The notes beneath the pieces were generated by a model, which saw only the letters and a list, made by a program, of their open reading frames with translations, did no database searches and was not told the origin of the DNA. This document shows positions 28,983 to 37,054 of a stretch of DNA of 64,000 nt, piece by piece. Position 1 is the stretch's first letter, and each line of letters opens with the position of its first letter. Location of the stretch: contig NZ_JAUCBP010000013.1 of assembly GCF_030362855.1 (NCBI RefSeq), positions 124,001 to 188,000 of the forward strand, read 5' to 3'. The translations under genes and the position numbers were made by a program. This DNA is from Neoalteromonas arenosi. GTDB lineage: Bacteria > Pseudomonadota > Gammaproteobacteria > Enterobacterales > Alteromonadaceae.

Positions 28983-29462
28983 ATGCAGCCCAACTTTAAT
29001 TCTCTGGAACCTCAAGTGCTCTTCCAAGAAGTGCCTGATGAAGTGTCACTCGGTTTCACTATCACCGGTTGTAAACTGCGTTGTGAAGGCTGCCATAGCA
29101 AAGATATCTGGGACTGCAACGCAGGGGTACCGCTAACCAATAAACTGTTTGCAGCTTACCTGAAAAAATATGAGGGTTTTATAACCTGTGTGCTTTTCTT
29201 TGGTGGTGAATGGCATGCAGATGCGCTAATTGAAAAGCTCTGTATTGCCAGACAATCCCAGCTGAAGACCTGTCTTTATACCGGGCTGCCCAGAATATCG
29301 CCGAGAATCCAAGAACAATTGTCATTCCTGAAAACCGGTAAGTGGATTTTTTCACTTGGCGGACTCGACTCTCCGTCGACCAATCAAAAACTAATAAACG
29401 TCAATACAGGCGAATTACTAAACCATAAATTTTGGGAGAATACGTGTGCTAACGCTCGATGA
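28983..29462 (+). CDS. nrdG: Anaerobic ribonucleotide reductase activase (radical SAM)
   Basis: The 159-residue protein carries the activase cluster motif CxxxCxxC at Cys30, Cys34 and Cys37 ('GCKLRCEGCHS') and 'FFGGEW' as the SAM-binding glycine motif. It generates the glycyl radical on NrdD using SAM and a [4Fe-4S] cluster. The frame is open further upstream to 28941, but the ATG at 28983 gives the family's normal start ('MQPNFNSLEP'). Gene order is nrdG before nrdD, with a 17-bp overlap, the reverse of E. coli. Confidence 0.93.
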   Translation: MQPNFNSLEPQVLFQEVPDEVSLGFTITGCKLRCEGCHSKDIWDCNAGVPLTNKLFAAYLKKYEGFITCVLFFGGEWHADALIEKLCIARQSQLKTCLYTGLPRISPRIQEQLSFLKTGKWIFSLGGLDSPSTNQKLINVNTGELLNHKFWENTCANAR

Positions 29463-31236
29463 CAAACATATAAAACAAAAACTGCAGTTTATCGATAGTT
29501 ACTTAAATGCTGAAACGGCTGCTGATGGCGCGAAGTTAGACGCCAACGCAAATGTGACGCACAAAAACATTGCCACGCTAGAAGCTGAGCTCATGAAAGA
29601 CTATTTTATTCAGGTCAATCGTGCATTGGTGAGCAATAAAATTAAAGAACTATTTGGTCATGAACTAGCGCTTGAGTACCAGAGACAGATCGAGTCACAT
29701 GAAATCTATGTGCATGATGAAACCAGCCTAAAGCCATATTGCACTTCAATCACCATGTATCCATTTCTTTTAAATGGATTGACTGAACTTGGCGGTGAAT
29801 CCAAGGCTCCTCAACATATTGAGTCTTTTTGCGGCAGTTTTGTAAACTTGGTTTTTGCTATTAGCGCGCAATTTGCGGGCGCGATCGCAACAGTTGAGTT
29901 CTTGATTTACCTCGACCATTTCGCGCGACGAGATTATGGTGAAAATTATCTCAATACGCATGCTAAAGAAGTAGCTAATCATCTACAGCATGTCGTTTAT
30001 GCGCTCAACCAACCAGCGGCTGCGCGTGGCTATCAAAGTGTGTTTTGGAATATATCGTTGTATGACAAATTCTACTTTGACTCAATGTTTGGCGAGTTTG
30101 TGTTTCCTGACATGAGCAAGCCCGAATGGGAGAATATTGAATTGCTGCAAGCATTTTTCCTGGAGTGGTTTAACAATGAACGTAAGCGAGCAGTGCTCAC
30201 GTTTCCTGTGGTGACAGCGGCGATGTTGACTAAAGATGGGGCAGTCAGAGATCTCAATTTTGCTGCAACATGCGCTAAAGCAATGAGTGAGGGTAACTCA
30301 TTTTTTGTATACCAATCCGAGAGTGCCGATTCATTAGCCTCATGTTGCCGATTGCGCAACGAGATCACCGACAATACCTTTTCGTATAGCTTGGGGGCAG
30401 GCGGTGTATCGACAGGCTCTATTAATGTCATCACTATAAATATGAACCGATTAATTCAGGATGGCAGAGATTTAAGCGCTGAGGTTCAGAAGATACACAA
30501 GTATCAAGTTGCCTATCGCCGGCTCATCGAAGAGTATAAGGCAGCGGGAGCACTGCCCGTTTATGACGCAGGCTTTATTAGCCTGGACAAGCAATTTTTA
30601 ACGCTTGGAGTCAACGGTCTGGCAGAAGCCGCTGAGTTTCTCGGTATCGAAGTCGGTAATAACGCAAAATACAAAGATTTCGTTAGGGCGCAATTGCAAG
30701 TCATTTACGAACAAAACAGGGCTGCATCTGAGCAATTTAAGTGTCAGTTCAATACAGAGTTTGTACCCGCTGAAAACTTAGGCGTCAAAAACGCAAAATG
30801 GGACAAACAAGATGGATACGTTGTTAACAGAGACTGCTACAACAGTTATCTCTACCTTGTAGAGAATACGAATACCACCCATATCGACAAGTTTATCCTG
30901 CATGGGAGAGAGTTAAATCAATACCTTGATGGTGGTTCAGCACTTCACCTCAATCTTGAAGAAACGTTAACTTATAAAAACGCATTAAATCTTCTAAATA
31001 TCGCTGCGAAAGCGGGGTGTAACTATTTTTGTGTGAACGTAAAAATTACGATTTGCAATACTTGTGAAGCTATCGATAAACGCACTTTATATGCGTGTCC
31101 ATCATGCGGCTCTGAAGATATCGATCATGGAACTCGCGTAATTGGATACTTAAAACGTGTCTCTGCTTTTTCTAAAGGACGGAGGGATGAGCATGCCCTT
31201 CGTCACTACCACACTCACACGCGGGTTCACAATTAA
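29446..31236 (+). CDS. nrdD: Class III anaerobic ribonucleoside-triphosphate reductase, short form
   Basis: The 596-residue protein has the glycyl-radical site at Gly567 ('TRVIGYLKR') preceded by a zinc-binding pair of CxxC motifs ('ICNTC' and 'CPSCGS'). Active-site Cys residues lie in 'SCCRLRNE'. It reduces ribonucleotides to deoxyribonucleotides without oxygen. It is more than 100 residues shorter than E. coli NrdD and starts directly with the catalytic fold, so the N-terminal ATP-cone is absent. The start is a GTG at 29446 with GGGAG upstream, inside the end of nrdG. Confidence 0.93.
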   Translation: MLTLDDKHIKQKLQFIDSYLNAETAADGAKLDANANVTHKNIATLEAELMKDYFIQVNRALVSNKIKELFGHELALEYQRQIESHEIYVHDETSLKPYCTSITMYPFLLNGLTELGGESKAPQHIESFCGSFVNLVFAISAQFAGAIATVEFLIYLDHFARRDYGENYLNTHAKEVANHLQHVVYALNQPAAARGYQSVFWNISLYDKFYFDSMFGEFVFPDMSKPEWENIELLQAFFLEWFNNERKRAVLTFPVVTAAMLTKDGAVRDLNFAATCAKAMSEGNSFFVYQSESADSLASCCRLRNEITDNTFSYSLGAGGVSTGSINVITINMNRLIQDGRDLSAEVQKIHKYQVAYRRLIEEYKAAGALPVYDAGFISLDKQFLTLGVNGLAEAAEFLGIEVGNNAKYKDFVRAQLQVIYEQNRAASEQFKCQFNTEFVPAENLGVKNAKWDKQDGYVVNRDCYNSYLYLVENTNTTHIDKFILHGRELNQYLDGGSALHLNLEETLTYKNALNLLNIAAKAGCNYFCVNVKITICNTCEAIDKRTLYACPSCGSEDIDHGTRVIGYLKRVSAFSKGRRDEHALRHYHTHTRVHN

Positions 31237-31267
31237 GCTGGCGCAATGCAGTGTTTTTTTACCTAAT

Positions 31268-31289
31268 AAGGGGTAGTTCAATACCCCTT
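31268..31289. other. Stem-loop between nrdD and the following small gene
   Basis: AAGGGGTA (31268-31275) pairs perfectly with TACCCCTT (31282-31289) around a 6-nt loop. No T-run follows on the plus strand, so it is more likely an RNA-processing or stability element than a terminator. Confidence 0.5.
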
Positions 31290-31357
31290 GTGCACAATGG
31301 TATTGAGGGAAAACGATGTGTACGCTTGAGTTAGCAATTTCCCAGGAGCCTATTGTT

Positions 31358-31750
31358 ATGTCTGGTATGTTTTCCGACCTTCTATCTAAAGCGCAAGAGC
31401 AAAGCGAAAAGCAGCGTTTGTTATTCTTGTTCGCAAAAACTGACGAGACCAATAAAAGCAGAAAACGAGAAGACAAAAAGGGTTCTATTGAGCCTAAAAT
31501 GGTCGTTGATAAATTGCCAGATGAGTTGTCTGAATTTTCCAATTTAGTGAAGGAAGCGGATAGTATAAACAAGGATTGGGATTTTGTGTTTATAGCTAGC
31601 CTTGGGGGCGATTCAACTACACCTCCCACTACAGAGGCTGCAGAACCCTATCTAAACAAAATGACTAACGATGTGATGACCGGTAACAATATTTTTCGCT
31701 ACGTGGTGTTTGACAGGAACGAAAACCCGATAGAAATCACTGCCAATTAG
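31358..31750 (+). CDS. Small protein of the family often labelled 'ribonucleotide reductase subunit alpha'
   Basis: The protein is 130 residues from the ATG at 31358, which has AGGAG nine bases upstream; an in-frame ATG at 31316 lacks such a site. Landmarks 'FSDLLSKAQEQSEKQRLLFLFAKTD', 'VDKLPDELSEFSNLVKEAD', 'WDFVFIASLGG', 'AEPYLNKM' and 'FDRNENPI' match a small proteobacterial family I recall under that misleading name. It has no reductase catalytic residues. Here it sits 121 bp after nrdD on the same strand, which may explain the family's label or point to a real accessory role. Confidence 0.65.
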   Translation: MSGMFSDLLSKAQEQSEKQRLLFLFAKTDETNKSRKREDKKGSIEPKMVVDKLPDELSEFSNLVKEADSINKDWDFVFIASLGGDSTTPPTTEAAEPYLNKMTNDVMTGNNIFRYVVFDRNENPIEITAN

Positions 31751-31810
31751 TAAAAGGGAAAACCTAGCTCCTACGAGCTATACTATAGATTATTCTGACG
31801 GCTAAAGCCC

Positions 31811-32827
31811 ATGGTCGAAAACGTACGAGAAATTAAAGACGGCTTGTTTCCTTTTAATGGTGACGAGTTGCATAAGCTCACGTTTTTATTGAACTACGCG
31901 ATTTTGGCTCCCTCCCATTATAACGCTCAACCTTGGCGCTTTAGGCTATCCAACAACGGATTGGATATCATTCTGGACAAAAAACGAGTGTCCCGGTTTG
32001 TTGACCCTCATTCTCGTGAGGCAATTATCAGTTGTGGCGCAGCGATAGGCATGATCGAAGTTGCTGCTCATTATTTTGGCTGTTCGGTCAACATAAATTA
32101 CGAAAATACGACTGACAGAGACTTGCTGGCGCATATCAACCTAACTGGAAACTTCGATCCGTCAGATAATGACATTGCATGGTTTCATGCTATCAAATAC
32201 AGGCAAACTAACCGTAAATATTTTGATGATACTGAACCACCCAACCAAGCAATCGACAGTGTGCAGAGCTATGCTAAAACGCTCGATGTACAACTGTCTC
32301 TCGCAAGAGATATCGGTACGATTATCAAGTTTTCAGATATGGTCGAAAGAGCTGTCAAACGCCAGTTTGCAAAGCCGTGGTTTCGCTTCGAGTTTACTTC
32401 TTGGCAGCGGTCATTACTTAGCTTGAAACCAGATGGTTTAACGGGGCATGGCTTTTACAACACCACACTTCCGAACTTAATATCTAAACCGATGTTGAAT
32501 TGGTTCAATTGGGGCAGCAGCATTGGCAAGTACAATGTCGATAAGTGTCGTAACGGGAGTCCGACATTTGCAGTAATTTCCACCGCCAATGATGACAGAA
32601 CAGACTGGTTAAATACCGGTCGATTATTAACGTTTTTGTTACTTGGGCTTGCACATCAAGGTTTGTCTGTGTCTTACATGAATCAAGCTATTCAGGAGCC
32701 AGACATCAGAAAACAATTACCACCGATTTTGCAATCATTACAATATCCACAACTGATACTGAGAATAGGTAAAGCGTCGCCAGTGCATTTCACTTCGCGG
32801 CGATCCGTTGAGCAAACCATTATGTGA
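31811..32827 (+). CDS. Acg-type nitroreductase-like FMN protein
   Basis: The 338-residue protein has 'NYAILAPSHYNAQPWRFRL' near residues 27-45 and 'DPHSREAIISCGAAIGMIEVAAHYFG', the conserved blocks of the Acg family. It also has 'IKYRQTNRKYFDD' and a C-terminal 'PQLILRIGKASPVHFTSRRSVEQTI'. Mycobacterial Acg is linked to hypoxia and nitric-oxide stress and binds FMN with a lid that blocks normal substrates. A similar sequestering or reductase role is possible. It lies in the same direction as nrdGD and converges on the hemerythrin operon, 13 bp apart. Confidence 0.82.
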   Translation: MVENVREIKDGLFPFNGDELHKLTFLLNYAILAPSHYNAQPWRFRLSNNGLDIILDKKRVSRFVDPHSREAIISCGAAIGMIEVAAHYFGCSVNINYENTTDRDLLAHINLTGNFDPSDNDIAWFHAIKYRQTNRKYFDDTEPPNQAIDSVQSYAKTLDVQLSLARDIGTIIKFSDMVERAVKRQFAKPWFRFEFTSWQRSLLSLKPDGLTGHGFYNTTLPNLISKPMLNWFNWGSSIGKYNVDKCRNGSPTFAVISTANDDRTDWLNTGRLLTFLLLGLAHQGLSVSYMNQAIQEPDIRKQLPPILQSLQYPQLILRIGKASPVHFTSRRSVEQTIM

Positions 32828-32840
32828 GAGTATGAAAAAC

Positions 32841-33281
32841 TCACATATCCAAAAATAGCGTAAGCAACTGTTCTTCAGTCAATGCCCGGTCACACTGAAC
32901 GTAGAGCACTTGCTCTTCTTTTTCGTTGTGTAGCAGAAGCAGTTCTGACAGGGCTTTTTCCAGTGCTTCAGAATGATCGTCGTTTTTTAAGCTTTCATTA
33001 ATTTCATCCAGCATGGCTTTAATTTGATCATGCTCATGGCGCATCACCATTGTTGGGCCAGCACCTTTTACCCCCGTAGTTTTTTCAAACATGGGAAATA
33101 ACAATTCTTCTTCCCAGCGAATGTGTCGTTTAAGTCCTTCACTAAACTTGTCGAAAAGCAAGACAGCCTTGTAGCGCTGGTTTTGTTTGTTTTCCCGGTA
33201 CATGCGGAATAGAAAATCAAGTCGTTCGTGATCAACACTAAAAAATTGGGTTACCAGATTTTGCATTACTGTCGACTCCAT
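32841..33281 (-). CDS. Hemerythrin-like (HHE) protein
   Basis: About 146 residues when started at the ATG at 33281, five bases after the kinase-phosphatase stop, with AGGA just upstream; this implies translational coupling. The helical bundle shows the di-iron ligand pattern: 'FFSVDHERLDFLF', 'HIRWEEELLFPMFE', 'MRHEHDQIKAML' and 'LLLHNEKEEQVLY'. Such proteins bind oxygen or NO, or repair iron centres after nitrosative stress. Its place at the end of a nitrate-transporter operon favours a nitric-oxide-linked job. Confidence 0.85.
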   Translation of the reverse strand: MESTVMQNLVTQFFSVDHERLDFLFRMYRENKQNQRYKAVLLFDKFSEGLKRHIRWEEELLFPMFEKTTGVKGAGPTMVMRHEHDQIKAMLDEINESLKNDDHSEALEKALSELLLLHNEKEEQVLYVQCDRALTEEQLLTLFLDM

Positions 33282-33286
33282 AGCAG

Positions 33287-35047
33287 TTATCCTGTGGTCG
33301 AAAACAAAATGACAACCAGTATCAGCATGGCAACCCAAAAGGCCGACATCATCTGCCAAAAAAGCAAACCTTTGCTGTTATCGATTGCGGGATCATCTTT
33401 TAAGAATTCGGGGTTAGGCCGAGTTACATCATCGACAAAGTCTTGTAGACGTTTGTAGCGTTTTGGTATGTCAAGTGTCACACCTTTTTCCAACGCACGG
33501 TCAAACCACAACGGAATGATGGGGTTGTGGTCAGTGGCGCTAACATAACGAAGCTTGTCAAAGTCATGGCTATTGACGTATTGCTCTATCTTTTCGCCAT
33601 AGGGTAGTTCGCCGGTAAACAATTCATAGGTGATGGTGGCGAGCGCATAAATGTCGCCTTGAATGCCGGTGTTTCTGCCTTGAAGGTAATAAGGGTCAGA
33701 ATAGGTAGCCGTACCCAGTGCGCCAAGATGCTCTATAGGAATAAAAATCTCAGCGATACCTGCAACAAAGACAGATCCAAAATCAATCACCTTAATCTTC
33801 ATTGCATCATCAACAATAATGTTGGCGGGTTTAAGATCCTGGTGAATAGTTTCTGTGTTATGAAAAGCTTTAAGCGCAGCAGCGATTTGTTTGACTAACG
33901 TGATAGCCTTCTTGGGAGTGGGCAACGGATGGTTGATCATCCATTTATCAAGTGAAATACCTGGTACATACTCCATTAAGTAGTACAAACAGGTTCTTGG
34001 TCGATTCTGGGTTATGATTTTAACCACGTACTCGCTTTCTATGCGTTTTCCAATCCACTCTTCCTGAATAAAGCGGTCAATGTAATGCACGTCATCCTGA
34101 AAGTTGAGCGACGGCGTTTTCATCACCATTTGCTCATCAGTTTCCAGGTCAGTGACTAGATAAACCTGGCTGCGACTGCTGGCAAACAAAGCCTGGTCAA
34201 TTCGGTAACCATCTAGCTTCATGCCTAGTTCAAGATCGGGGGGGAACGGCAGACGAGTTAATTTGGTGTTAAAATCATCACGACTTTCAGCGGGCAGTTT
34301 TTCGACTTTGGCAATCGCGCAGCTGATATTATCGTCGCTGTTGGCCATTTTGGCTTCAGCCACTATGCGCTCACATTGTTTCTGAGGTTCACGTTCATCA
34401 CTCAGGAACTCAGTCAGTTTCTCCTCATCGATAAAATCGTGAACCCCGTCTGTTGTCAGAAGAAAAATATCTCCTTCTTCTAAAACCGATTTCCCGTAAT
34501 CAACTTGCAGGACATTATCCATTCCCACGGCTCTGGCGAGAATGTTTTTGCCACCGCCAATGTTGATTGAATGATCTCGCGTCAATTGCGTGATAGCACC
34601 TTGCCGATAGCGGTAGATCCTGGAATCGCCGGCATGAAAAAAGTGAGCCGTTCGCGATTTGAGAACTAGACCACTAAACGTGCATAGATAGCCTTTTTCC
34701 TGGTGGGTGAACTCGTGACTTTGTTTGAACAGGTTTAAATTAATCGTAGTGAGTGTTTTTTGGCCGGCTTGTTTCGCTGACCACGTATCAGGCGTGCGGA
34801 AGTATTCTTCGATAAAATGTTTTACCGCGTAGTCACTAGCCTCTCTGCCCGCTTCAGCACTGCTAACACCGTCAGCAATGACAACAGCTGTGCCTTTTGA
34901 CGATAAGGCATAACGGTCAGTCGGAGTATGCATAGCTACTGCATCTTCATTGACTGGCTTAACGCCTGCAATCGAAGCACAACCTGTAGCCACAACAAGC
35001 GTTGCGTCGTTTATGATGTCGTCTTTTTCAGTGTGCTCTGATTGCAT
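33287..35047 (-). CDS. Fused PP2C phosphatase and Ser/Thr kinase, tail-anchored
   Basis: The 586-residue protein has a PP2C domain (about 15-255: 'VIADGVSSAEAGREASDYAV', 'FHAGDSRIYRYRQG', 'LLTTDGVHDFID') followed by a protein kinase domain (about 285-545). Kinase motifs include 'QMVMKTPSL' (ATP-site Lys), 'IHQDLKPANIIVDD' near 400 (HQD, so a non-RD kinase) and 'KVIDFGSVF' near 421. One membrane helix ends the chain ('FWVAMLILVVILF'). It could add and remove phosphate on the same target. It lies between a nitrate transporter and a hemerythrin in one operon, so transporter or NO-sensing control is plausible. The target is unknown. Confidence 0.9.
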   Translation of the reverse strand: MQSEHTEKDDIINDATLVVATGCASIAGVKPVNEDAVAMHTPTDRYALSSKGTAVVIADGVSSAEAGREASDYAVKHFIEEYFRTPDTWSAKQAGQKTLTTINLNLFKQSHEFTHQEKGYLCTFSGLVLKSRTAHFFHAGDSRIYRYRQGAITQLTRDHSINIGGGKNILARAVGMDNVLQVDYGKSVLEEGDIFLLTTDGVHDFIDEEKLTEFLSDEREPQKQCERIVAEAKMANSDDNISCAIAKVEKLPAESRDDFNTKLTRLPFPPDLELGMKLDGYRIDQALFASSRSQVYLVTDLETDEQMVMKTPSLNFQDDVHYIDRFIQEEWIGKRIESEYVVKIITQNRPRTCLYYLMEYVPGISLDKWMINHPLPTPKKAITLVKQIAAALKAFHNTETIHQDLKPANIIVDDAMKIKVIDFGSVFVAGIAEIFIPIEHLGALGTATYSDPYYLQGRNTGIQGDIYALATITYELFTGELPYGEKIEQYVNSHDFDKLRYVSATDHNPIIPLWFDRALEKGVTLDIPKRYKRLQDFVDDVTRPNPEFLKDDPAIDNSKGLLFWQMMSAFWVAMLILVVILFSTTG

Positions 35048-35113
35048 TGAATTAGTCTAAGTGAGTGAAAAGACATCCCTGTTTTAGAGATGCCTTTTTC
35101 TGACGAATTATTA

Positions 35114-36580
35114 TTAACTTACATCGATCATATGAACGGTACCATCTTCAGCAATTTCTGCGATCTGACCACGCGGTTCATCCATAAATATTAGTGTGAA
35201 TAAACCAACCAATGCAGTTGCTGCAATGACATAGAAAAACGTGCTGTAATCAACAAAGGAAAGAACGGTTAAGAATGTCACAGCACCAACATTACCATAC
35301 GCACCTGTCATACCGGCAATTTGACCAGTCATTCTGCGCTTAATCAGCGGAACTACCGCAAAGACTGCACCTTCACCAGACTGTACAAAGAATGAACATC
35401 CCATGGCAATGACAACCGCTAGCCATAGTGGCCATGTGCCATCGACCAAGCCCATTAACGCATAACCTGCCGCCAATCCAGCGGTTAATATCATCAGCGT
35501 AGGTTTCCGACCAAATTTGTCAGATATCCAACCGCCTGCGGGGCGTGACATCAGATTCATAAACGCATAGGCACCTGCTACCAGACCAGCTAAAACTGGG
35601 TCGAGACTGAATGTTTCGGCGAAGAAAAGTGGCAACATTGAAACGACCGCCAGCTCTGAACCAAAGTTGGTAAAGTAGAGAATATCCAGCACAGCGACTT
35701 GCTTGAAATTGTAGCGGTGTAACTCTGGTACTTCTTTACTAAAGATTTCTTTATTGACCTGCCAGACTTTGTAGACTTCAAGTAAGTACAAAGCGAACAA
35801 TCCAACATAAATTGAGTTCACAATGGTTTGGGTAAGAATGTCCACACCACTTGGAGAAAGTTTCCATGCCAGCAGCGCAATTGCCGCATACATAGGCACT
35901 TTCATCAGCAGAAGTAAGAAGAAGTCACCTTTAGACGTCACCTCCATCGCGCCTAAATTTTTGGGTTTAAAGTATGTTGAACCTTTTGGTGTATTGGTCA
36001 CATTTGCGTAATAAACAAAAGCAAAAACCAAGCTGATTACACCGGTTAAGCCAATAGCATATCGCCATCCATCTTCACCGCCGAATAACACGGCGACGGT
36101 TGGTAAGGTAAATGCAGCTGCGGCAGAACCAAAATTACCCCAACCACCATAAATGCCCTCTGCAGTACCCAGCTCGTTGTGAGGGAACCACTCTGACACC
36201 ATTCTGATACCAATGACGAAGCCAGCACCTATGAAACCAAGTAGGAAGCGGGCAATCGCTGCCTGTACAAAGCTATCTGCGAAAGCAAACATGAAACAGG
36301 GGATGGAACAGATGGCCAACAAAGCTGAGTAGACTAGCCTCGGCCCGTATTTGTCTGTCAGCATACCGATAATCACTCGGGCCGGGATGGTGAGTGCTAC
36401 GTTCAAAATGAGTAGCGTCTTAACCTGATCGGTCGTCAACCCGAGCGTTTCTTTAACCGCTTGAAGTAACGGCGCAAAGTTGAACCAAACCAGAAAGCTA
36501 ATGAAGAACGCCATCCAAGACAGATGAAGTATTTTCATCTTGCCAGTAAATTTAAAAATATTGAATTTTTCAGTTGTCAT
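35114..36580 (-). CDS. Nitrate/nitrite transporter, NNP family of MFS (first copy)
   Basis: The 488-residue, 12-helix transporter carries NNP signatures 'RFLLGFIGAGFVIGIRMVSEWFP' with the conserved Arg, and 'GIYGGWGNFGSAAAAFTLP', the nitrate-signature glycine motif. It resembles NasA/NarK2-type carriers and would import nitrate or exchange it for nitrite. The ATG at 36580 has GGAG six bases upstream; the GTG 12 bases earlier has none. It heads the operon with the kinase-phosphatase (66 bp gap) and hemerythrin, behind an FNR-like site. Confidence 0.9.
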   Translation of the reverse strand: MTTEKFNIFKFTGKMKILHLSWMAFFISFLVWFNFAPLLQAVKETLGLTTDQVKTLLILNVALTIPARVIIGMLTDKYGPRLVYSALLAICSIPCFMFAFADSFVQAAIARFLLGFIGAGFVIGIRMVSEWFPHNELGTAEGIYGGWGNFGSAAAAFTLPTVAVLFGGEDGWRYAIGLTGVISLVFAFVYYANVTNTPKGSTYFKPKNLGAMEVTSKGDFFLLLLMKVPMYAAIALLAWKLSPSGVDILTQTIVNSIYVGLFALYLLEVYKVWQVNKEIFSKEVPELHRYNFKQVAVLDILYFTNFGSELAVVSMLPLFFAETFSLDPVLAGLVAGAYAFMNLMSRPAGGWISDKFGRKPTLMILTAGLAAGYALMGLVDGTWPLWLAVVIAMGCSFFVQSGEGAVFAVVPLIKRRMTGQIAGMTGAYGNVGAVTFLTVLSFVDYSTFFYVIAATALVGLFTLIFMDEPRGQIAEIAEDGTVHMIDVS

Positions 36581-36641
36581 GGGAATCTCCACATGGATTT
36601 GTTATCTGTGACTAATTATTAGCTCTCTGGGCTCGTGGTCT

Positions 36642-36655
36642 TTGACTTGAATCAA
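36642..36655 (-). promoter_or_regulatory. FNR-like site upstream of the transporter/kinase/hemerythrin operon
   Basis: TTGACTTGAATCAA differs from TTGAT-N4-ATCAA at one base. Centred at 36648.5, it would place a class II start near 36607, with an AT-rich -10 at about 36613-36619, just ahead of the ribosome site. Confidence 0.7.
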
Positions 36656-36688
36656 TAAAAATAGACAGTAATTACAATGCTTTACGGA

Positions 36689-36704
36689 TACCTGCTAGGT
36701 GGTA
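36689..36704. promoter_or_regulatory. Candidate NarL site (7-2-7)
   Basis: TACCTGC-TA-GGTGGTA: two inverted heptamers of the TACYNMT kind with 2-bp spacing, each with one or two mismatches. It lies 34 bp beyond the FNR-like site. Confidence 0.45.
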
Positions 36705-36936
36705 TTCAGTGATGATTCAGGTGGCAATATTTGGCACCTTTAACCGTTTACTTGGTCAGTTACGACTCGTTTGCCCTCATTACAAGCGTAAACGAAGCCG
36801 CCTTTATTCCTATTGCATCTAGGCGGTAAGTTTGAAGTTTTTGTGGGTAGGTAAACTTGCAAAAGTTGCTTACACATTTTTCGCGTATAGATGGGGTTAA
36901 CCTAATAAAAACAGTGGGTTAAAGGCTTTTAGTAAC

Positions 36937-36952
36937 TACCTACTTAGAGGTA
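36937..36952. promoter_or_regulatory. Candidate NarL site (7-2-7)
   Basis: TACCTAC-TT-AGAGGTA: the right heptamer is a perfect inverse of TACCTCT and the left has one mismatch. It is about 100 bp upstream of the second transporter gene. Confidence 0.55.
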
Positions 36953-37054
36953 ATTAGTGGTTCACATGATAGTTGTACAAACGTACCCGTTTATAGAGTT
37001 GCCGACTTGTGAACGCTATAGTGAATACTGGTTTTAGTTTAATCGGGTAGGTTT

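Larger units (their letters stand above)
36593..37054. other. Divergent promoter region of two nitrate-transporter operons
   Basis: This 462-bp region has no gene. It holds one near-perfect FNR site and two candidate NarL 7-2-7 sites (listed separately), plus scattered GGTA/TACC half-sites between 36825 and 36865. I see no riboswitch, terminator or coding potential. Confidence 0.6.

Noticed and set aside
31268-31289. Hairpin after nrdD considered as a terminator
   Set aside because: No T-run follows on the plus strand.
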